Assembly (NCBI GenBank): GCA_947504725.1
Contig: CANNHN010000001.1
Location: forward strand, 1 to 64,000
Length of the DNA: 64,000 nt
Direction of reading: 5' to 3'
From: Bacteroidota bacterium
GTDB taxonomy: Bacteria > Bacteroidota > Bacteroidia > 2-12-FULL-35-15
Made by a program: the position numbers and the translations under genes. This document shows, in pieces, positions 32,589 through 42,998 of the stretch. Numbering within the stretch: position 1 is the stretch's first letter; every line of letters begins with the position of its first letter. The notes below the pieces were generated by a model. That model saw only the letters and a list, made by a program, of their open reading frames with translations, searched no databases and was not told the origin of the DNA.

Positions 32589-34439
32589 ATGGCTAAAGAA
32601 TCAAAATATACCGAAGACAGTATAAAAACGTTGGAATGGAACGAGCATATTCGTTTGCGCCCAGGTATGTACATTGGTAAATTGGGAGATGGTTCATCGC
32701 CCGATGATGGAATTTATATTTTATTGAAAGAAACTCTTGATAACTGTATCGATGAGTTTGTGATGGGGAATGGGAAGACGATTGAAGTTACAATCAAAGA
32801 TAAAACAGTAAGAGTTCGAGATTATGGTCGCGGTATTCCTTTAGGAAAACTCGTGGATGTCGTTTCTAAAATTAATACCGGAGCAAAATACGATTCGGAA
32901 GCATTTAAGAAATCGGTTGGATTGAATGGTGTTGGTACAAAGGCAGTAAATGCACTTTCCAGTTATTTTAACGTTCAGGCTTTCCGTGAAGGAAAAACAA
33001 AATCAGCAGATTTTTCAACAGGTGTAATAACGAAGGAAAGCAAAATTGTTGATTCAGATCAACGCATGGGAACATTGGTGAATTTTATTCCCGATGAAAA
33101 AATATTCGGGAAATATCATTTCATCAATGAGTATGTAGAAAAGATGTTGTGGAACTATGCTTACCTGAATACTGGTTTGACCATCGTTTACAACGGACAA
33201 AAATTCTTTTCGGAAAACGGATTGTTGGATTTGTTGACGCAGAACATTAACGGACCTATTCTTTATCCTACCATTCATTTGAGCGGATACGATATTGAAG
33301 TGGCCATGACACATAGCAATCAGCAATACGGAGAAGAATATTATTCGTTTGTGAATGGTCAGCATACCACACAAGGTGGAACGCACCAAGGTGCATTCAG
33401 AGAAACATTGGTGAAAACCATTCGTGATTTCTTTAAGAAAGATTTTGAAGCCGTGGATGTTCGCACATCCATCATTGCTGCAGTAAGCATAAAAGTTCAG
33501 GAGCCTGTTTTTGAATCTCAAACAAAAACAAAATTAGGTTCTACAGATGTTGGTCCGAAAGGCCCTTCTGTTAAGTCATTCATTGGTGATTTCTTAAAAA
33601 CAGAATTAGATAATTTCCTTCATAAAAATCCAGAAACAGCACAAGCGATTTTACAAAAAATTCAATCGAGTGAGCGTGAGCGTAAGGATTTGCAGGGAAT
33701 TCAGAAGTTGGCGCGTGATCGTGCTAAGAAATCAAACTTACACAACAAGAAATTACGTGATTGCAGAATTCATATGCAGTCAAACGATGAACGTAAATTG
33801 GATACGACCTTATTTATTTGTGAGGGAGATTCGGCAAGTGGTTCTATTACCAAAACGCGTGATGTAAATGTGCAAGCGGTATTTAGTCTGAAAGGAAAAC
33901 CATTAAATGCTTATGGTTTAACAAAGAAGATTGTATACGAAAACGAAGAATTTAATCTTTTGCAAGCAGCATTAAACATTGAAGACGGAATTGAAAATTT
34001 GCGTTACAACAATATTGTTGTAGCAACAGATGCCGATGTGGATGGTATGCACATTCGTTTGTTGTTAATGACGTTCTTCTTACAGTTCTTCCCTGATTTA
34101 GTGAAAAACGGACACGTATACATTTTACAAACACCCTTGTTCCGTGTGAGAAATAAAAAGGAAACCATTTATTGCTACAGCGATCAAGAACGTAAAAATG
34201 CAATTGAGAAGTTAGGAGCAAAACCAGAGATTACACGATTTAAGGGTTTAGGAGAAATTTCTCCTGACGAATTTAAATTGTTCATTGGAAAAGATATGCG
34301 TAAAGACCCTGTGATTATTGGGAAAGACAGAAGCATAGTGGATATGTTGGGTTATTACATGGGTAAAAACACCCAAGAAAGACAAGATTTCATTATTGAT
34401 AATTTAGTGGTGGAGAAGGATTTAGTTGAAGGAGTTTAA
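32589..34439 (+). CDS. parE: DNA topoisomerase IV subunit B
   Basis: A 616-residue GyrB/ParE-type subunit. The GHKL ATPase starts with [14 protein letters not shown] and has [20 protein letters not shown] and [15 protein letters not shown] (the ATP lid). The transducer follows. The TOPRIM domain has [18 protein letters not shown] (catalytic Glu) and [17 protein letters not shown] (DxD), and the tail has [14 protein letters not shown]. Length near 620 and linkage to parC favour topoisomerase IV, which decatenates daughter chromosomes, over gyrase. parC begins 28 nt downstream. Confidence 0.94.
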   Translation: MAKESKYTEDSIKTLEWNEHIRLRPGMYIGKLGDGSSPDDGIYILLKETLDNCIDEFVMGNGKTIEVTIKDKTVRVRDYGRGIPLGKLVDVVSKINTGAKYDSEAFKKSVGLNGVGTKAVNALSSYFNVQAFREGKTKSADFSTGVITKESKIVDSDQRMGTLVNFIPDEKIFGKYHFINEYVEKMLWNYAYLNTGLTIVYNGQKFFSENGLLDLLTQNINGPILYPTIHLSGYDIEVAMTHSNQQYGEEYYSFVNGQHTTQGGTHQGAFRETLVKTIRDFFKKDFEAVDVRTSIIAAVSIKVQEPVFESQTKTKLGSTDVGPKGPSVKSFIGDFLKTELDNFLHKNPETAQAILQKIQSSERERKDLQGIQKLARDRAKKSNLHNKKLRDCRIHMQSNDERKLDTTLFICEGDSASGSITKTRDVNVQAVFSLKGKPLNAYGLTKKIVYENEEFNLLQAALNIEDGIENLRYNNIVVATDADVDGMHIRLLLMTFFLQFFPDLVKNGHVYILQTPLFRVRNKKETIYCYSDQERKNAIEKLGAKPEITRFKGLGEISPDEFKLFIGKDMRKDPVIIGKDRSIVDMLGYYMGKNTQERQDFIIDNLVVEKDLVEGV

Positions 34440-34467
34440 GATTAGATTATAGAGTTTTAATAGATAT

Positions 34468-37179
34468 ATGAGTAAAGAAGAAAATACAAACGAAGAATTA
34501 GCAGGTGGAGGTGATGACTTACACAATGTCATTCACGTTTCCGGGATGTACCAAAATTGGTTTTTGGATTATGCATCGTATGTAATTCTAGAGAGAGCTG
34601 TTCCTTATGTTGAAGATGGTTTGAAACCAGTTCAACGTAGAATTTTACATTCTATGAATGATTTAGATGATGGTCGCTACAACAAGGTGGCGAACATTAT
34701 CGGACATACCATGAAATATCACCCACACGGAGATATGAGCATTGGTGATGCTTTGGTGGCGTTGGGACAAAAAGATTTATTGATTGACACACAAGGAAAC
34801 TGGGGGAATATTTTAACAGGTGATAGAGCAGCAGCTCCACGTTACATTGAAGCACGTTTGTCAAAATTTGCTTCTGAGGTTGTTTTTAATCCTAAAACTA
34901 CGGTTTGGTTAACAAGTTATGATGGAAGAAATAAAGAACCGGAAACCTTACCTGTAAAATTTCCATTATTATTAGCACAAGGAGTAGAAGGAATTGCTGT
35001 TGGATTGGCTTGTAAAATGTTGCCTCATAATTTTAATGAATTGTGTGACGCATCTGTTCAAGTATTGAAAGGTAAAAAAACGGATATCGTACCAGACTTT
35101 GCAACAGCGGGTATGGCTGATTTTAGCAATTACAATGATGGATTGCGTGGAGGAAAAGTAAGAGTTAGAGCAAAAATCGCTCAATTAGATAAAAAAACGT
35201 TAGTCATTACTGAAATTCCATTTGGAACTACAACAGGTTCATTGATTGATACCATTGTTGCAGCCAATGATAAAGGGAAAATAAAAATCCGTAAAGTAGA
35301 AGACAATACTTCCGAAAATGTGGAGATTGTTATTCATTTGGTTCCAGGAATTTCTCCAGATAAAACGATTGATGCACTTTATGCTTTTACCGATTGTGAA
35401 TTATCAATTTCTCCAAATGCTTGTATTATTGAAAATGACAAGCCTCGTTTTGTTGGTGTAAATGAGATGTTGAAAATTTCAACTCATAAAACATTAGCAT
35501 TATTAAAGAGAGAATTAGAAATTGAAAAAGGTGAGTTGCAGGAATCATACATGTTTGCTTCACTTGAAAAAATATTCATTAAAGATGAAATGTATATCGA
35601 TTTCAAAAATTATTCGGATAAAGTAACATTGTTTGAATATTTAGGTGGACGATTTGCAAAATATAAAAAGCAGTTTATTCGTGCTATTACAGATGAAGAT
35701 TATGAGAAGTTGACACAAATACCAATGATTCGTATTACGCGTTTCGATTCTAAGAAAGCAGATGAGAAGATGAAAGCATTGGATGCTCGCATTCAAGAAA
35801 TTGATCATCACTTAGCCAATTTGGTAGAATACGCGATTGAATATTTCAAAAATTTAAAAAAGAAATATGGTGTTGGTCGCGAACGAAAAACAGAAATTAA
35901 ATCGTTTGAAAATATTGTTGCAACAAGTGTTGTAGTAGCAAACGAAAAATTATATGTGAATCGCGAAGAAGGCTTTGCTGGATACGGATTAAAGAAAGAT
36001 GAATTTGTTGGAGAATGTTCAGATATTGATGACATTATTGCATTCCTAAAAGATGGAACAATGAAAGTTACCAAGGTTGCTGACAAAGCTTTTGTGGGTA
36101 AAGATTTACTGCACATTGCGGTGTTCAAGAAAAACGATGAGCGTACGGTTTACAATGTTGTTTATCGTGATGGTAAAGCGGGAAGTGTTTTTATGAAACG
36201 TTTTCCAGTAACAGGAGTAACTCGTGATAAAGTGTACGATTTAACAAAAGGAACAAAAGAATCACAGATATTATATTTCAGTGCAAATCCAAATGGAGAA
36301 GCCGAAACAGTTGAAGTGCAGTTAAAACCAATGCCAGGTTTACGAAAAGTGCAATGGGATTTAAACTTTGCTGAGTTGGCTGTTAAAGGTCGCAACTCCA
36401 TGGGGAATGTTGTTACTAAATATTCAGTTCGTAAAATTTTATTATCCAAAGCAGGTGTTTCTACTTTAGGAGCGCGTGATATTTGGTTTGATGATACAGT
36501 GCAACGTATCAATACGGATAAGCGCGGAACATTCTTAGGAAGCTTTGGACCAGAAGATAAAATTCTTTCAATCACTCAAAACGGTCATTATAAACTAAGC
36601 AGTTTTGATGTATCTAATCACTTTGATGCAGATATGATTTTGATTGAGAAGTTCAAGCCAAAGAATCCTATTTCAGCTATTTATTTGGATGGAGAAAGCA
36701 AAACATATTTCGTAAAACGATTTATGATTGAGCCGACAGATAAAAAAGTATTGTTTATTTCAGAAGCTGAAGGTTCAAGAATAGAGATTGTGACTACAGA
36801 ACCATTGCCAGTAGTGGTAGTGAAGTATAGCAAAGTAAAAGACAAAGAAGTACCATCCGAAAAAATTGATTTGACACAATTTATTGAAGTGAAAGGAATG
36901 AAGGCGAAAGGAAATAAATTGTCGTACTCAAAAGTAAAAGAGATTAATTTGTTGCCAGCCGTTGAAGTTCCAATTGATGAAGATGTGTTGGATGAATTTG
37001 AAGAAAGTGGTATGTCGCCATTGGAAGCTATTAAGAAGGCACAAGAGCCAGCAAAGGATAAAAATTTAATTTCTATTGATCAACAGATTAATCAACAGAT
37101 AAAATTACCATCGCAAGAGAAAAAGAAAAAACCGAAGAAAGGTAAAGGCGGAGGAAAAGATTTGAGATTGGATTTTTAA
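34468..37179 (+). CDS. parC: DNA topoisomerase IV subunit A
   Basis: A 903-residue ParC-type subunit. The breakage-reunion domain reads YASYVILERAVPYVEDGLKPVQRRIL, and the catalytic Tyr lies in DRAAAPRYIEARLS. A coiled-coil arm is seen around ALDARIQEIDHHLANLVEYA, then a beta-pinwheel C-terminal domain. It ends in a Lys/Gly-rich tail (KKKKPKKGKGGGKDLRLDF) that may contact DNA. No GyrA box QRRGGxG is seen, supporting ParC. An intrinsic terminator follows at 37190. Confidence 0.94.
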   Translation: MSKEENTNEELAGGGDDLHNVIHVSGMYQNWFLDYASYVILERAVPYVEDGLKPVQRRILHSMNDLDDGRYNKVANIIGHTMKYHPHGDMSIGDALVALGQKDLLIDTQGNWGNILTGDRAAAPRYIEARLSKFASEVVFNPKTTVWLTSYDGRNKEPETLPVKFPLLLAQGVEGIAVGLACKMLPHNFNELCDASVQVLKGKKTDIVPDFATAGMADFSNYNDGLRGGKVRVRAKIAQLDKKTLVITEIPFGTTTGSLIDTIVAANDKGKIKIRKVEDNTSENVEIVIHLVPGISPDKTIDALYAFTDCELSISPNACIIENDKPRFVGVNEMLKISTHKTLALLKRELEIEKGELQESYMFASLEKIFIKDEMYIDFKNYSDKVTLFEYLGGRFAKYKKQFIRAITDEDYEKLTQIPMIRITRFDSKKADEKMKALDARIQEIDHHLANLVEYAIEYFKNLKKKYGVGRERKTEIKSFENIVATSVVVANEKLYVNREEGFAGYGLKKDEFVGECSDIDDIIAFLKDGTMKVTKVADKAFVGKDLLHIAVFKKNDERTVYNVVYRDGKAGSVFMKRFPVTGVTRDKVYDLTKGTKESQILYFSANPNGEAETVEVQLKPMPGLRKVQWDLNFAELAVKGRNSMGNVVTKYSVRKILLSKAGVSTLGARDIWFDDTVQRINTDKRGTFLGSFGPEDKILSITQNGHYKLSSFDVSNHFDADMILIEKFKPKNPISAIYLDGESKTYFVKRFMIEPTDKKVLFISEAEGSRIEIVTTEPLPVVVVKYSKVKDKEVPSEKIDLTQFIEVKGMKAKGNKLSYSKVKEINLLPAVEVPIDEDVLDEFEESGMSPLEAIKKAQEPAKDKNLISIDQQINQQIKLPSQEKKKKPKKGKGGGKDLRLDF

Positions 37180-37189
37180 TTTAAATAGG

Positions 37190-37228
37190 AAACCACAGTT
37201 AGATGTAAACTGTGGTTTTTCTTTTTTA
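37190..37228 (+). terminator. terminator after parC
   Basis: AAACCACAGTT, loop AGATGTA, AACTGTGGTTT followed by TTCTTTTTT. Confidence 0.88.
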
Positions 37229-37272
37229 ATATAGTAATACGTTTTTATATAAATAGGGAGTTTGTTATAATT

Positions 37273-38466
37273 ATGAAGAATCTTGTTGAAAAAATTATCG
37301 ATGGTGGCATAAAGCCTCATCACCAGCTTTGGGAAATTTATTTTACACGGAAATTGAATTCTATTTCATTAATTGGATGCGTTAATATGCTTTTAGGAAT
37401 CGCCTTTTTTTAAATAATTGGATTTACCCAATTTGTCCCTGAATGCCTATTTTCATTGCTAGCTTTAACTTTGGTAATATTATTTAATAATTACAAAAAT
37501 TATATAATTGGGTCCTACATATTCTATGTTTGTGGTTTTCTGTTTTTTATTTCAATGAATCTAAAAATGGGCATTGAATCATATGCTCTTCTTTTTTATT
37601 TCCCTGTATTTATAAGTATGATTCAATTATTAGGTAGACGAGAGACGATAAAGCATTTAGTTATTTTATCTATTATTTGTCTTTTATCTGTTATAGTTAT
37701 AATTGTTGGATTTAAATTTCATTTCGTCCCTTTAGTACAAATCAGTAGTTCTGTTTTTAGTATAATAGTTTTTAATATAGTTCTTAGTTTCTTAACAACA
37801 TTTGCCTTTATGATTATAATGGTTAATGAAGGGATTACACAAGAAAACCATATTAAAAATGCTTTGAAGGAAAAGGAAATTTTATTGGCAGAAGTTTTTC
37901 ATAGAGTAAAGAACAATATGAATATTGTTACAAGTCTATTAAATTTAAAGAAACAAATGTCAGATTCAATTGAAGTTAAAGAGGCCTTAGAGGATTGTAG
38001 GAATCGTGTATTTTCAATGGCATTAGTTCATCAAAATATATTTAATAGCAAAAGTATAGTTGGATTGAATTTTAAGGATTATGTGAAAAATTTAACCAGC
38101 GAAATTGCAAAATCGCTTGGAGAAGTAAATAAATATGAGATTGTTTTAGAAACAGAAGACGTGAGTTTAGATTTATCCAATGCTATTCCTTGCGGCTTAA
38201 TTTTAAATGAATTAATTACCAATTCATTTAAATATGTACAGAAACAGAATGAAAAATTGGTAATTAGGGTTAAGCTGAATAAAATTAAGGATACTGTTAC
38301 ATTTGAAGTTAGTGATAATGGTCCGGGGTTACCAAGTAAAATAGATTCTAGTAAAGCTTCTTTAGGTTTGGAACTAGTTAAGTCATTATCTGAGCAAATT
38401 GATGGCATCTGTTCTTTTACAAATGAAAATGGATTAGTTTTTAAACTTTCATTTGTAACAAAATAG
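37273..38466 (+). pseudogene. membrane histidine kinase (HisKA_2/HWE-like) with in-frame TAA
   Basis: ATG at 37273 opens MKNLVEKIIDGGIKPHHQLW and runs 46 codons into a first hydrophobic helix (LIGCVNMLLGIAFF). It meets TAA at 37411-37413 and continues in the same frame (IIGFTQFVPECLFSLLALT) to 38466. Read through, it is a 397-residue kinase with six or so membrane helices. The kinase core has a HisKA_2-type box (EVFHRVKNNMNIVTSLLNLK, phospho-His) and HATPase motifs ILNELITNSFKY, DNGPGLP and LGLELVKSLSEQI. A TTG at 37456 would give a shortened protein lacking part of the sensor. A point mutation or base error is likely; no response regulator is adjacent. Confidence 0.75.
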
Positions 38467-38580
38467 CGGATTTCCCTATTATTCATTGTGTTTTTACTAG
38501 TTCGAAATATTTTTGCTTTTCCCAATTAAATTCCCGTAATTAGTAGAACAAATCATCCCATTAATTATTATCCCAATAAA

Positions 38581-40992
38581 ATGAAATTTAAAAAATTACT
38601 AGTAGGAGCTTTTGCTGTTTTTGCAATTGCATCAAATGCATCAGCTCAATTAAATGTTACGTTTCAAGCTCAATTAACTTATCCCGGACAAACATGTGCA
38701 AACATTTGCGGTTATGTTGATACAACAGGTAAAGAATATGCTTTGGTTGGAGCATCACAAGGAATGTCTATTGTTGATGTTACTATTCCAAGTGCACCAA
38801 ATGAAGTATTGGTGATACCTGGTCCTGACAACTTATGGAAAGAAATTAAAGTAAGAGGCAAATATGCATATGTTACTACAGAAGGTGGTGGTGGTTTACA
38901 AATTGTAAACTTGAGCAGTTTGCCAAATACAGCAGGTGTAGTTTATCATAATTGGGCACCAACAATTTCTGGAGCAGGCGGAGGAACATTGGGTTCTATA
39001 CACGCTTTGCATATCGATAATCAATATGTTTATTTATATGGAAGTAATTTATTTAATGGTGGTGCAGTGGTGGCAGATTTAACAGATCCTTGGAACCCAG
39101 TATACGTTGGTAATTATCAAAATACGGTTTCTCCTTATGTGCATGATGGTTATGTAAGAAATGACACTTTGTATGCTGGTCATATTTATGATGGCTTTTA
39201 TTCAGTAGTAGATTTTACTAATAAGTCTGCTCCAGTTGAATTAGCAAATCAAAATACACCTACAAACTTTACACACAATACTTGGTTATCACAAAACAGT
39301 AAAGTTTTATTCACTACGGATGAAACAAATGATTCTTATTTAACATCTTATGATATTTCCAATTTAGGAAGTATTAGTGAATTGGATAGAATCCAATCCA
39401 ATCCTGGTTCTAACTCAATTGTGCACAATACGCACATTATTAACGTTGCAGGAAATGATTATGCAGTTACTTCTTGGTACAAAGATGGTTTTGTAATTAC
39501 AGATGTTGGTCGTCCAATCAACCTAGTGCATGTTGGAAATTACGATACGTATGCTGGAACAGGTGGTGGGTTTGAAGGAGATTGGGGAGTTTATCCATAC
39601 TTACCTTCAGGAACAATTGTGGTTTCAAACATTGATGAAGGCTTATGGGTTTTTTCTCCTACCTATGTGCGTGCATGTTATTTAGAAGGAATTGTTTCTG
39701 ATACAACATGTGGTGCATTGTTGAGCAGCGCAACTATTTCAATATCTACAGTTGGAGTTACAGATTTGACAGATATTGTTGGTCAATATAGAACAGGAAC
39801 ACCAGTACCGGGAACCTATACGGTTACAATTTCTTGTCCAGGCTACACAACAAAAGTTTTTACAGGTGTTGTTTTAGCTCCTGGAGTAGTAACAAATTTA
39901 AATGCACAATTAGTACCGTTAAGTACTGTAGCTGTTAATGGAACAGTTCAGGATGCAGTAACATTAGCTCCAATAGTAGCTGCTGGAGTTTTAATTACAG
40001 ATCCAACTAATACCTATAATTTTGTAACAGATGGAACTGGAAATTTCTCTAGCTGTAATGTGGTTGGTGGAACAAATTATGATATTTATGCTGGACATTG
40101 GGGATACACTACTTATTGCGCTACGAACCAAACAATTAATTTGTCAACACCAACGTTGCTTTATCAGTTGAATGAAGGTTATTACGATGATTTTACATTT
40201 AACTTTGGCTGGACAGTTAATACAACTGCAAGTACAGGAGCATGGGAAAGAGGAGTTCCGTTGGGAACAACAAATGGAGCGGATCTTGCAAATCCAGGAG
40301 TTGATGACGCTACAGATTGTTATACAATGGCATACGTTACTGGAAATACAGGAACAACAGGTTCTGACCAAGATGTAGACGGAGGAGCAACAACTTTAAC
40401 TTCACCAATTTTTGATTTAACTGGTTATGTTAATCCTGCTTTAAATTACACGCGTTGGTTTTACAATGGTGGTGGATCTGGAACTCCAAACGATTCGTTA
40501 AATATTTATTTAACAAATGGATTAACAACTGTTTTATTTGAAACAGTAGTGGAAACTTCTCCATTGAATTCTACATGGGTTCAAAAATCGTATGACATCA
40601 CAACTTTAATTGCACCAACTGCAAATATGAAAGTCATTGTAAGAACTGCTGATGCAGGACCAGGACACATTACTGAAGCTGGATTTGACAAGTTTTACAT
40701 TACCAATTTTGTTGGTATTAACGAAAACATTGCTAGTAACAATTCGGTTTCAGTTTTTCCTAATCCATTTACAAATGAAACTTCTATTTCTTATGAGTTA
40801 AAAAATTCATTGACAGCAAATGCAACCTTAATTTTAACTGATGTAACGGGTAAAATAGTTGCAACATTTGGATTGACTCAAGCTAAAGGAACTATTATGG
40901 TAAGTCCTGATTTAAGCGCAGGAGTTTATTTTGTAAGAATTGCGAATGGTGGTGAAATTACTACACCGGTGAAGATATTGAAAATGAAATAA
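38581..40992 (+). CDS. choice-of-anchor B family T9SS surface protein
   Basis: An 803-residue exported protein. The signal peptide is MKFKKLLVGAFAVFAIASNASA. An LVIVD-repeat propeller (about 25-370; GMSIVDVTIPSAPNEV, GLQIVNLSSLPN, YVHDGYVRNDTLYAGH) characterises the choice-of-anchor B group. Two carboxypeptidase-regulatory-like domains follow (about 370-520; YLEGIVSDTTCGALLSSATI, VNGTVQDAVTLAPIVAAGV), then a jelly-roll MAM/galactose-binding-like region (about 530-710). The C-terminal T9SS type A sorting domain is NNSVSVFPNPFTNETSISYEL to GGEITTPVKILKMK. It is secreted by T9SS and probably surface-attached; the ligand is unknown. Confidence 0.9.
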   Translation: MKFKKLLVGAFAVFAIASNASAQLNVTFQAQLTYPGQTCANICGYVDTTGKEYALVGASQGMSIVDVTIPSAPNEVLVIPGPDNLWKEIKVRGKYAYVTTEGGGGLQIVNLSSLPNTAGVVYHNWAPTISGAGGGTLGSIHALHIDNQYVYLYGSNLFNGGAVVADLTDPWNPVYVGNYQNTVSPYVHDGYVRNDTLYAGHIYDGFYSVVDFTNKSAPVELANQNTPTNFTHNTWLSQNSKVLFTTDETNDSYLTSYDISNLGSISELDRIQSNPGSNSIVHNTHIINVAGNDYAVTSWYKDGFVITDVGRPINLVHVGNYDTYAGTGGGFEGDWGVYPYLPSGTIVVSNIDEGLWVFSPTYVRACYLEGIVSDTTCGALLSSATISISTVGVTDLTDIVGQYRTGTPVPGTYTVTISCPGYTTKVFTGVVLAPGVVTNLNAQLVPLSTVAVNGTVQDAVTLAPIVAAGVLITDPTNTYNFVTDGTGNFSSCNVVGGTNYDIYAGHWGYTTYCATNQTINLSTPTLLYQLNEGYYDDFTFNFGWTVNTTASTGAWERGVPLGTTNGADLANPGVDDATDCYTMAYVTGNTGTTGSDQDVDGGATTLTSPIFDLTGYVNPALNYTRWFYNGGGSGTPNDSLNIYLTNGLTTVLFETVVETSPLNSTWVQKSYDITTLIAPTANMKVIVRTADAGPGHITEAGFDKFYITNFVGINENIASNNSVSVFPNPFTNETSISYELKNSLTANATLILTDVTGKIVATFGLTQAKGTIMVSPDLSAGVYFVRIANGGEITTPVKILKMK

Positions 40993-41058
40993 AATGGAAC
41001 GCTGATAACGCTGATATAGCGGACAAAAGTGGATTTATTTTTTTGAGTGTTATAATGT

Positions 41059-41097
41059 AAATCCCGCTAGGAATTATTCTTAGCGGGATTTTTTTTT
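41059..41097 (+). terminator. terminator after the choice-of-anchor B gene
   Basis: AATCCCGCTA, loop of 10 nt, TAGCGGGATT followed by a run of nine T. Confidence 0.85.
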
Positions 41098-41118
41098 GGA
41101 GAACTATTATAGTTGTAT

Positions 41119-41145
41119 CGTCATCCCGTGACGCGACACGGGATC
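41119..41145. repeat. GTCATCCCGTG palindromic repeat, single arm
   Basis: CGTCATCCCGTGACGCGACACGGGATCT, with inverted CCCGTG/CACGGG. It belongs to a repeat family distinct from GTCATTGCGAG, with further copies at 53267-53350 and 54854-54881. Confidence 0.75.
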
Positions 41146-41204
41146 TAATAATTAGAAGCAGTAAACACAATCGGGAGATGCCGCCTTGGTAAATTGATTG
41201 AATT

Positions 41205-41918
41205 CTAAAAAGAATACCCCAAACTCAAATCAAAAAGAATATGAAGGTGGCCATTGTAATATTCTCCTAATTCTTGAGTGTCGAATTTTGTAATCCTATA
41301 TGAAGTAGCATGATAATAAATCGTATTCGTTTTGTATCCTGCTCCGAAACATACATCCATCGTTAATCGGCTGAGTTTTCCAACTTGAACCCCAACGATA
41401 ACATTTGCATTGAAGTGACGAACATCAAAGTAAGTGTTGTTGTAATGTCGATTTAAGCCCCATGCAATTTTTGCATTAGAATACGAAAAATGTGGAGCAA
41501 CATAAAATCCATATGGAGAATAATGTCTGCGATTGACTAAATAAAATTTATGCGCATATTGAAATCGCCATCCACTTACTTTTAAAATGTCACTTGAGCT
41601 TTGTTTGGAAATTTTTTCAAATCCCCAATAAAGCACATTTTTACCTAAATAAGAAATACTTACTTGATCGGATTGTTTTCTACCTGTTGTTATTTCAGCT
41701 GTCAAACGATATTCAGATGTAAATAGTAGAACGCTACCTCCAGCCAAAAAGCCAGTAATACTCGTTTTTAAAACTAAAGGTTGAAAAGGAGGAAAAGGTT
41801 TTTTCTTTTTTTGTGGAATAGAAACTCTAATTGTGTCACCTAAAATATTTGCTTTGATACTGGGGTTGTTCAGTATCAGAAATAAAATAAAAAAGAATGT
41901 TATTCTTTTAAAATTCAT
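41205..41918 (-). CDS. outer-membrane beta-barrel-like protein
   Basis: A 237-residue protein with signal peptide MNFKRITFFFILFLILNNPSIKA. The mature part alternates short amphipathic strands rich in Tyr, Gly and His (GWRFQYAHKFYLVNRRHYSP, YGFYVAPHFSYSNAKI, FNANVIVGVQVGKLSRL, HLHILFDLSLGYSF) and ends in a C-terminal aromatic Phe, as outer-membrane barrels do. No named family is recognised with confidence; DUF3575-like is one possibility. Its start overlaps the tsaD stop by 11 nt, implying cotranscription. Confidence 0.65.
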   Translation of the reverse strand: MNFKRITFFFILFLILNNPSIKANILGDTIRVSIPQKKKKPFPPFQPLVLKTSITGFLAGGSVLLFTSEYRLTAEITTGRKQSDQVSISYLGKNVLYWGFEKISKQSSSDILKVSGWRFQYAHKFYLVNRRHYSPYGFYVAPHFSYSNAKIAWGLNRHYNNTYFDVRHFNANVIVGVQVGKLSRLTMDVCFGAGYKTNTIYYHATSYRITKFDTQELGEYYNGHLHILFDLSLGYSF

Positions 41919-42945
41919 TCGTTTTTGCGTTTAATTCGTAACGAGCTAAAGGTACTGCAGCTTGATTACAAAAATCGTTTTTCAAGAATTTATGATATCC
42001 CGTTATGGCAATCATAGCAGCATTATCAGTGCAATATTCAAATTTAGGAATAAAAACGTGCCAATCCAATTCTTCTTTGAGCGAATTAAGCTGTTTTCTT
42101 AATTCAGAATTTGCGGAAACACCACCAGCAATAGCAATTTGAGTAATATTACATTGTTTAGCGGCCATTTTTAGTTTACTCAATAAAATATCAATAATTG
42201 TTGCTTGAATTGAAGCGCAAATGTCGTTTCTGTTTTCAGTAACAAAGTTTATATTTTTAGCCGATTCATTATTTATAAAATTCATGAAACCTGTTTTTAA
42301 TCCACTAAAGCTAAAATTCAATTCTGCAATTTGAGGTTTGGTGAATTTGAATGCTTTCGGATCTCCTTCTTTTGCATATTTATCAATTAATGGTCCGCCT
42401 GGATAGGGTAGCCCCATTATTTTTGCGGCTTTGTCAAATGCTTCTCCTGCAGCATCATCAATAGTTTCACCGAGTATTTGCATTTCGAAAAAGTCATTTA
42501 CCAAAACAATTTGAGTATGACCTCCAGATACGGTTAAGCATAAAAATGGGAAAGTTGGTTTTGGTTGATCTTCTTCAATAAAGTGAGCAAGAATATGCCC
42601 TTGCATGTGATTGATTTCAATTAAAGGAATGTTTAAGCCAAGTGCAAATGCTTTAGAAAAGGATGTTCCAACCAATAAGGAGCCCATTAGACCTGGACCG
42701 CGTGTAAATGCAATTGCATCAAGTTCCTTTTTATCGATTCCAGCTTGTTTTATCGCCATGGCTACAACAGGAATAATGTTTTGTTGATGCGCCCTAGAAG
42801 CGAGTTCTGGCACAACACCACCATATAATTTATGAATGCTTTGATTCGCAACAATATTGGCAAGTATTTTGCCGTCTTTAATAATAGCTGCAGATGTATC
42901 GTCACATGACGATTCGATACCAAGTATAGTGATTGATTTGCTCAT
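41908..42945 (-). CDS. tsaD: tRNA N6-adenosine threonylcarbamoyltransferase TsaD
   Basis: A 345-residue protein of normal family length. ILGIESSCDDTSAAIIKDG opens the ASKHA fold. ELASRAHQQNIIPV and EINHMQGHILAHF contain the metal-binding histidines, and LCLTVSGGHTQIVLV, DDAAGEAFDKAAKIMGLPYPGGP and AGGVSANSELR complete the signature. It forms t6A37 in ANN-decoding tRNAs with TsaB, TsaC and TsaE. It is divergent from the tamB-like gene; a minus-strand TACCTTTG at 42991-42998 is its likely -7 box. Confidence 0.96.
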   Translation of the reverse strand: MSKSITILGIESSCDDTSAAIIKDGKILANIVANQSIHKLYGGVVPELASRAHQQNIIPVVAMAIKQAGIDKKELDAIAFTRGPGLMGSLLVGTSFSKAFALGLNIPLIEINHMQGHILAHFIEEDQPKPTFPFLCLTVSGGHTQIVLVNDFFEMQILGETIDDAAGEAFDKAAKIMGLPYPGGPLIDKYAKEGDPKAFKFTKPQIAELNFSFSGLKTGFMNFINNESAKNINFVTENRNDICASIQATIIDILLSKLKMAAKQCNITQIAIAGGVSANSELRKQLNSLKEELDWHVFIPKFEYCTDNAAMIAITGYHKFLKNDFCNQAAVPLARYELNAKTNEF

Positions 42946-42990
42946 AATTATTAACTTCGCACGGCAATGTTGTCGAACGTTTTAACGATT

Positions 42991-42998
42991 CAAAGGTA
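42991..42998 (-). promoter_or_regulatory. -7 box for tsaD
   Basis: Minus-strand TACCTTTG, 45 nt upstream of the tsaD ATG. It overlaps the in-frame ATT proposed as the tamB-like start on the other strand. Confidence 0.45.

Noticed and set aside
32589-37179. parE-parC read as DNA gyrase
   Set aside because: Subunit lengths, adjacency and lack of a visible GyrA box favour topoisomerase IV, though a search against both families would settle it.
37456-38466. TTG at 37456 as the normal start of the histidine kinase
   Set aside because: The same frame continues upstream through a plausible first membrane helix to an ATG at 37273 and is broken only by one TAA, so the TTG start is probably an artefact of the interruption.
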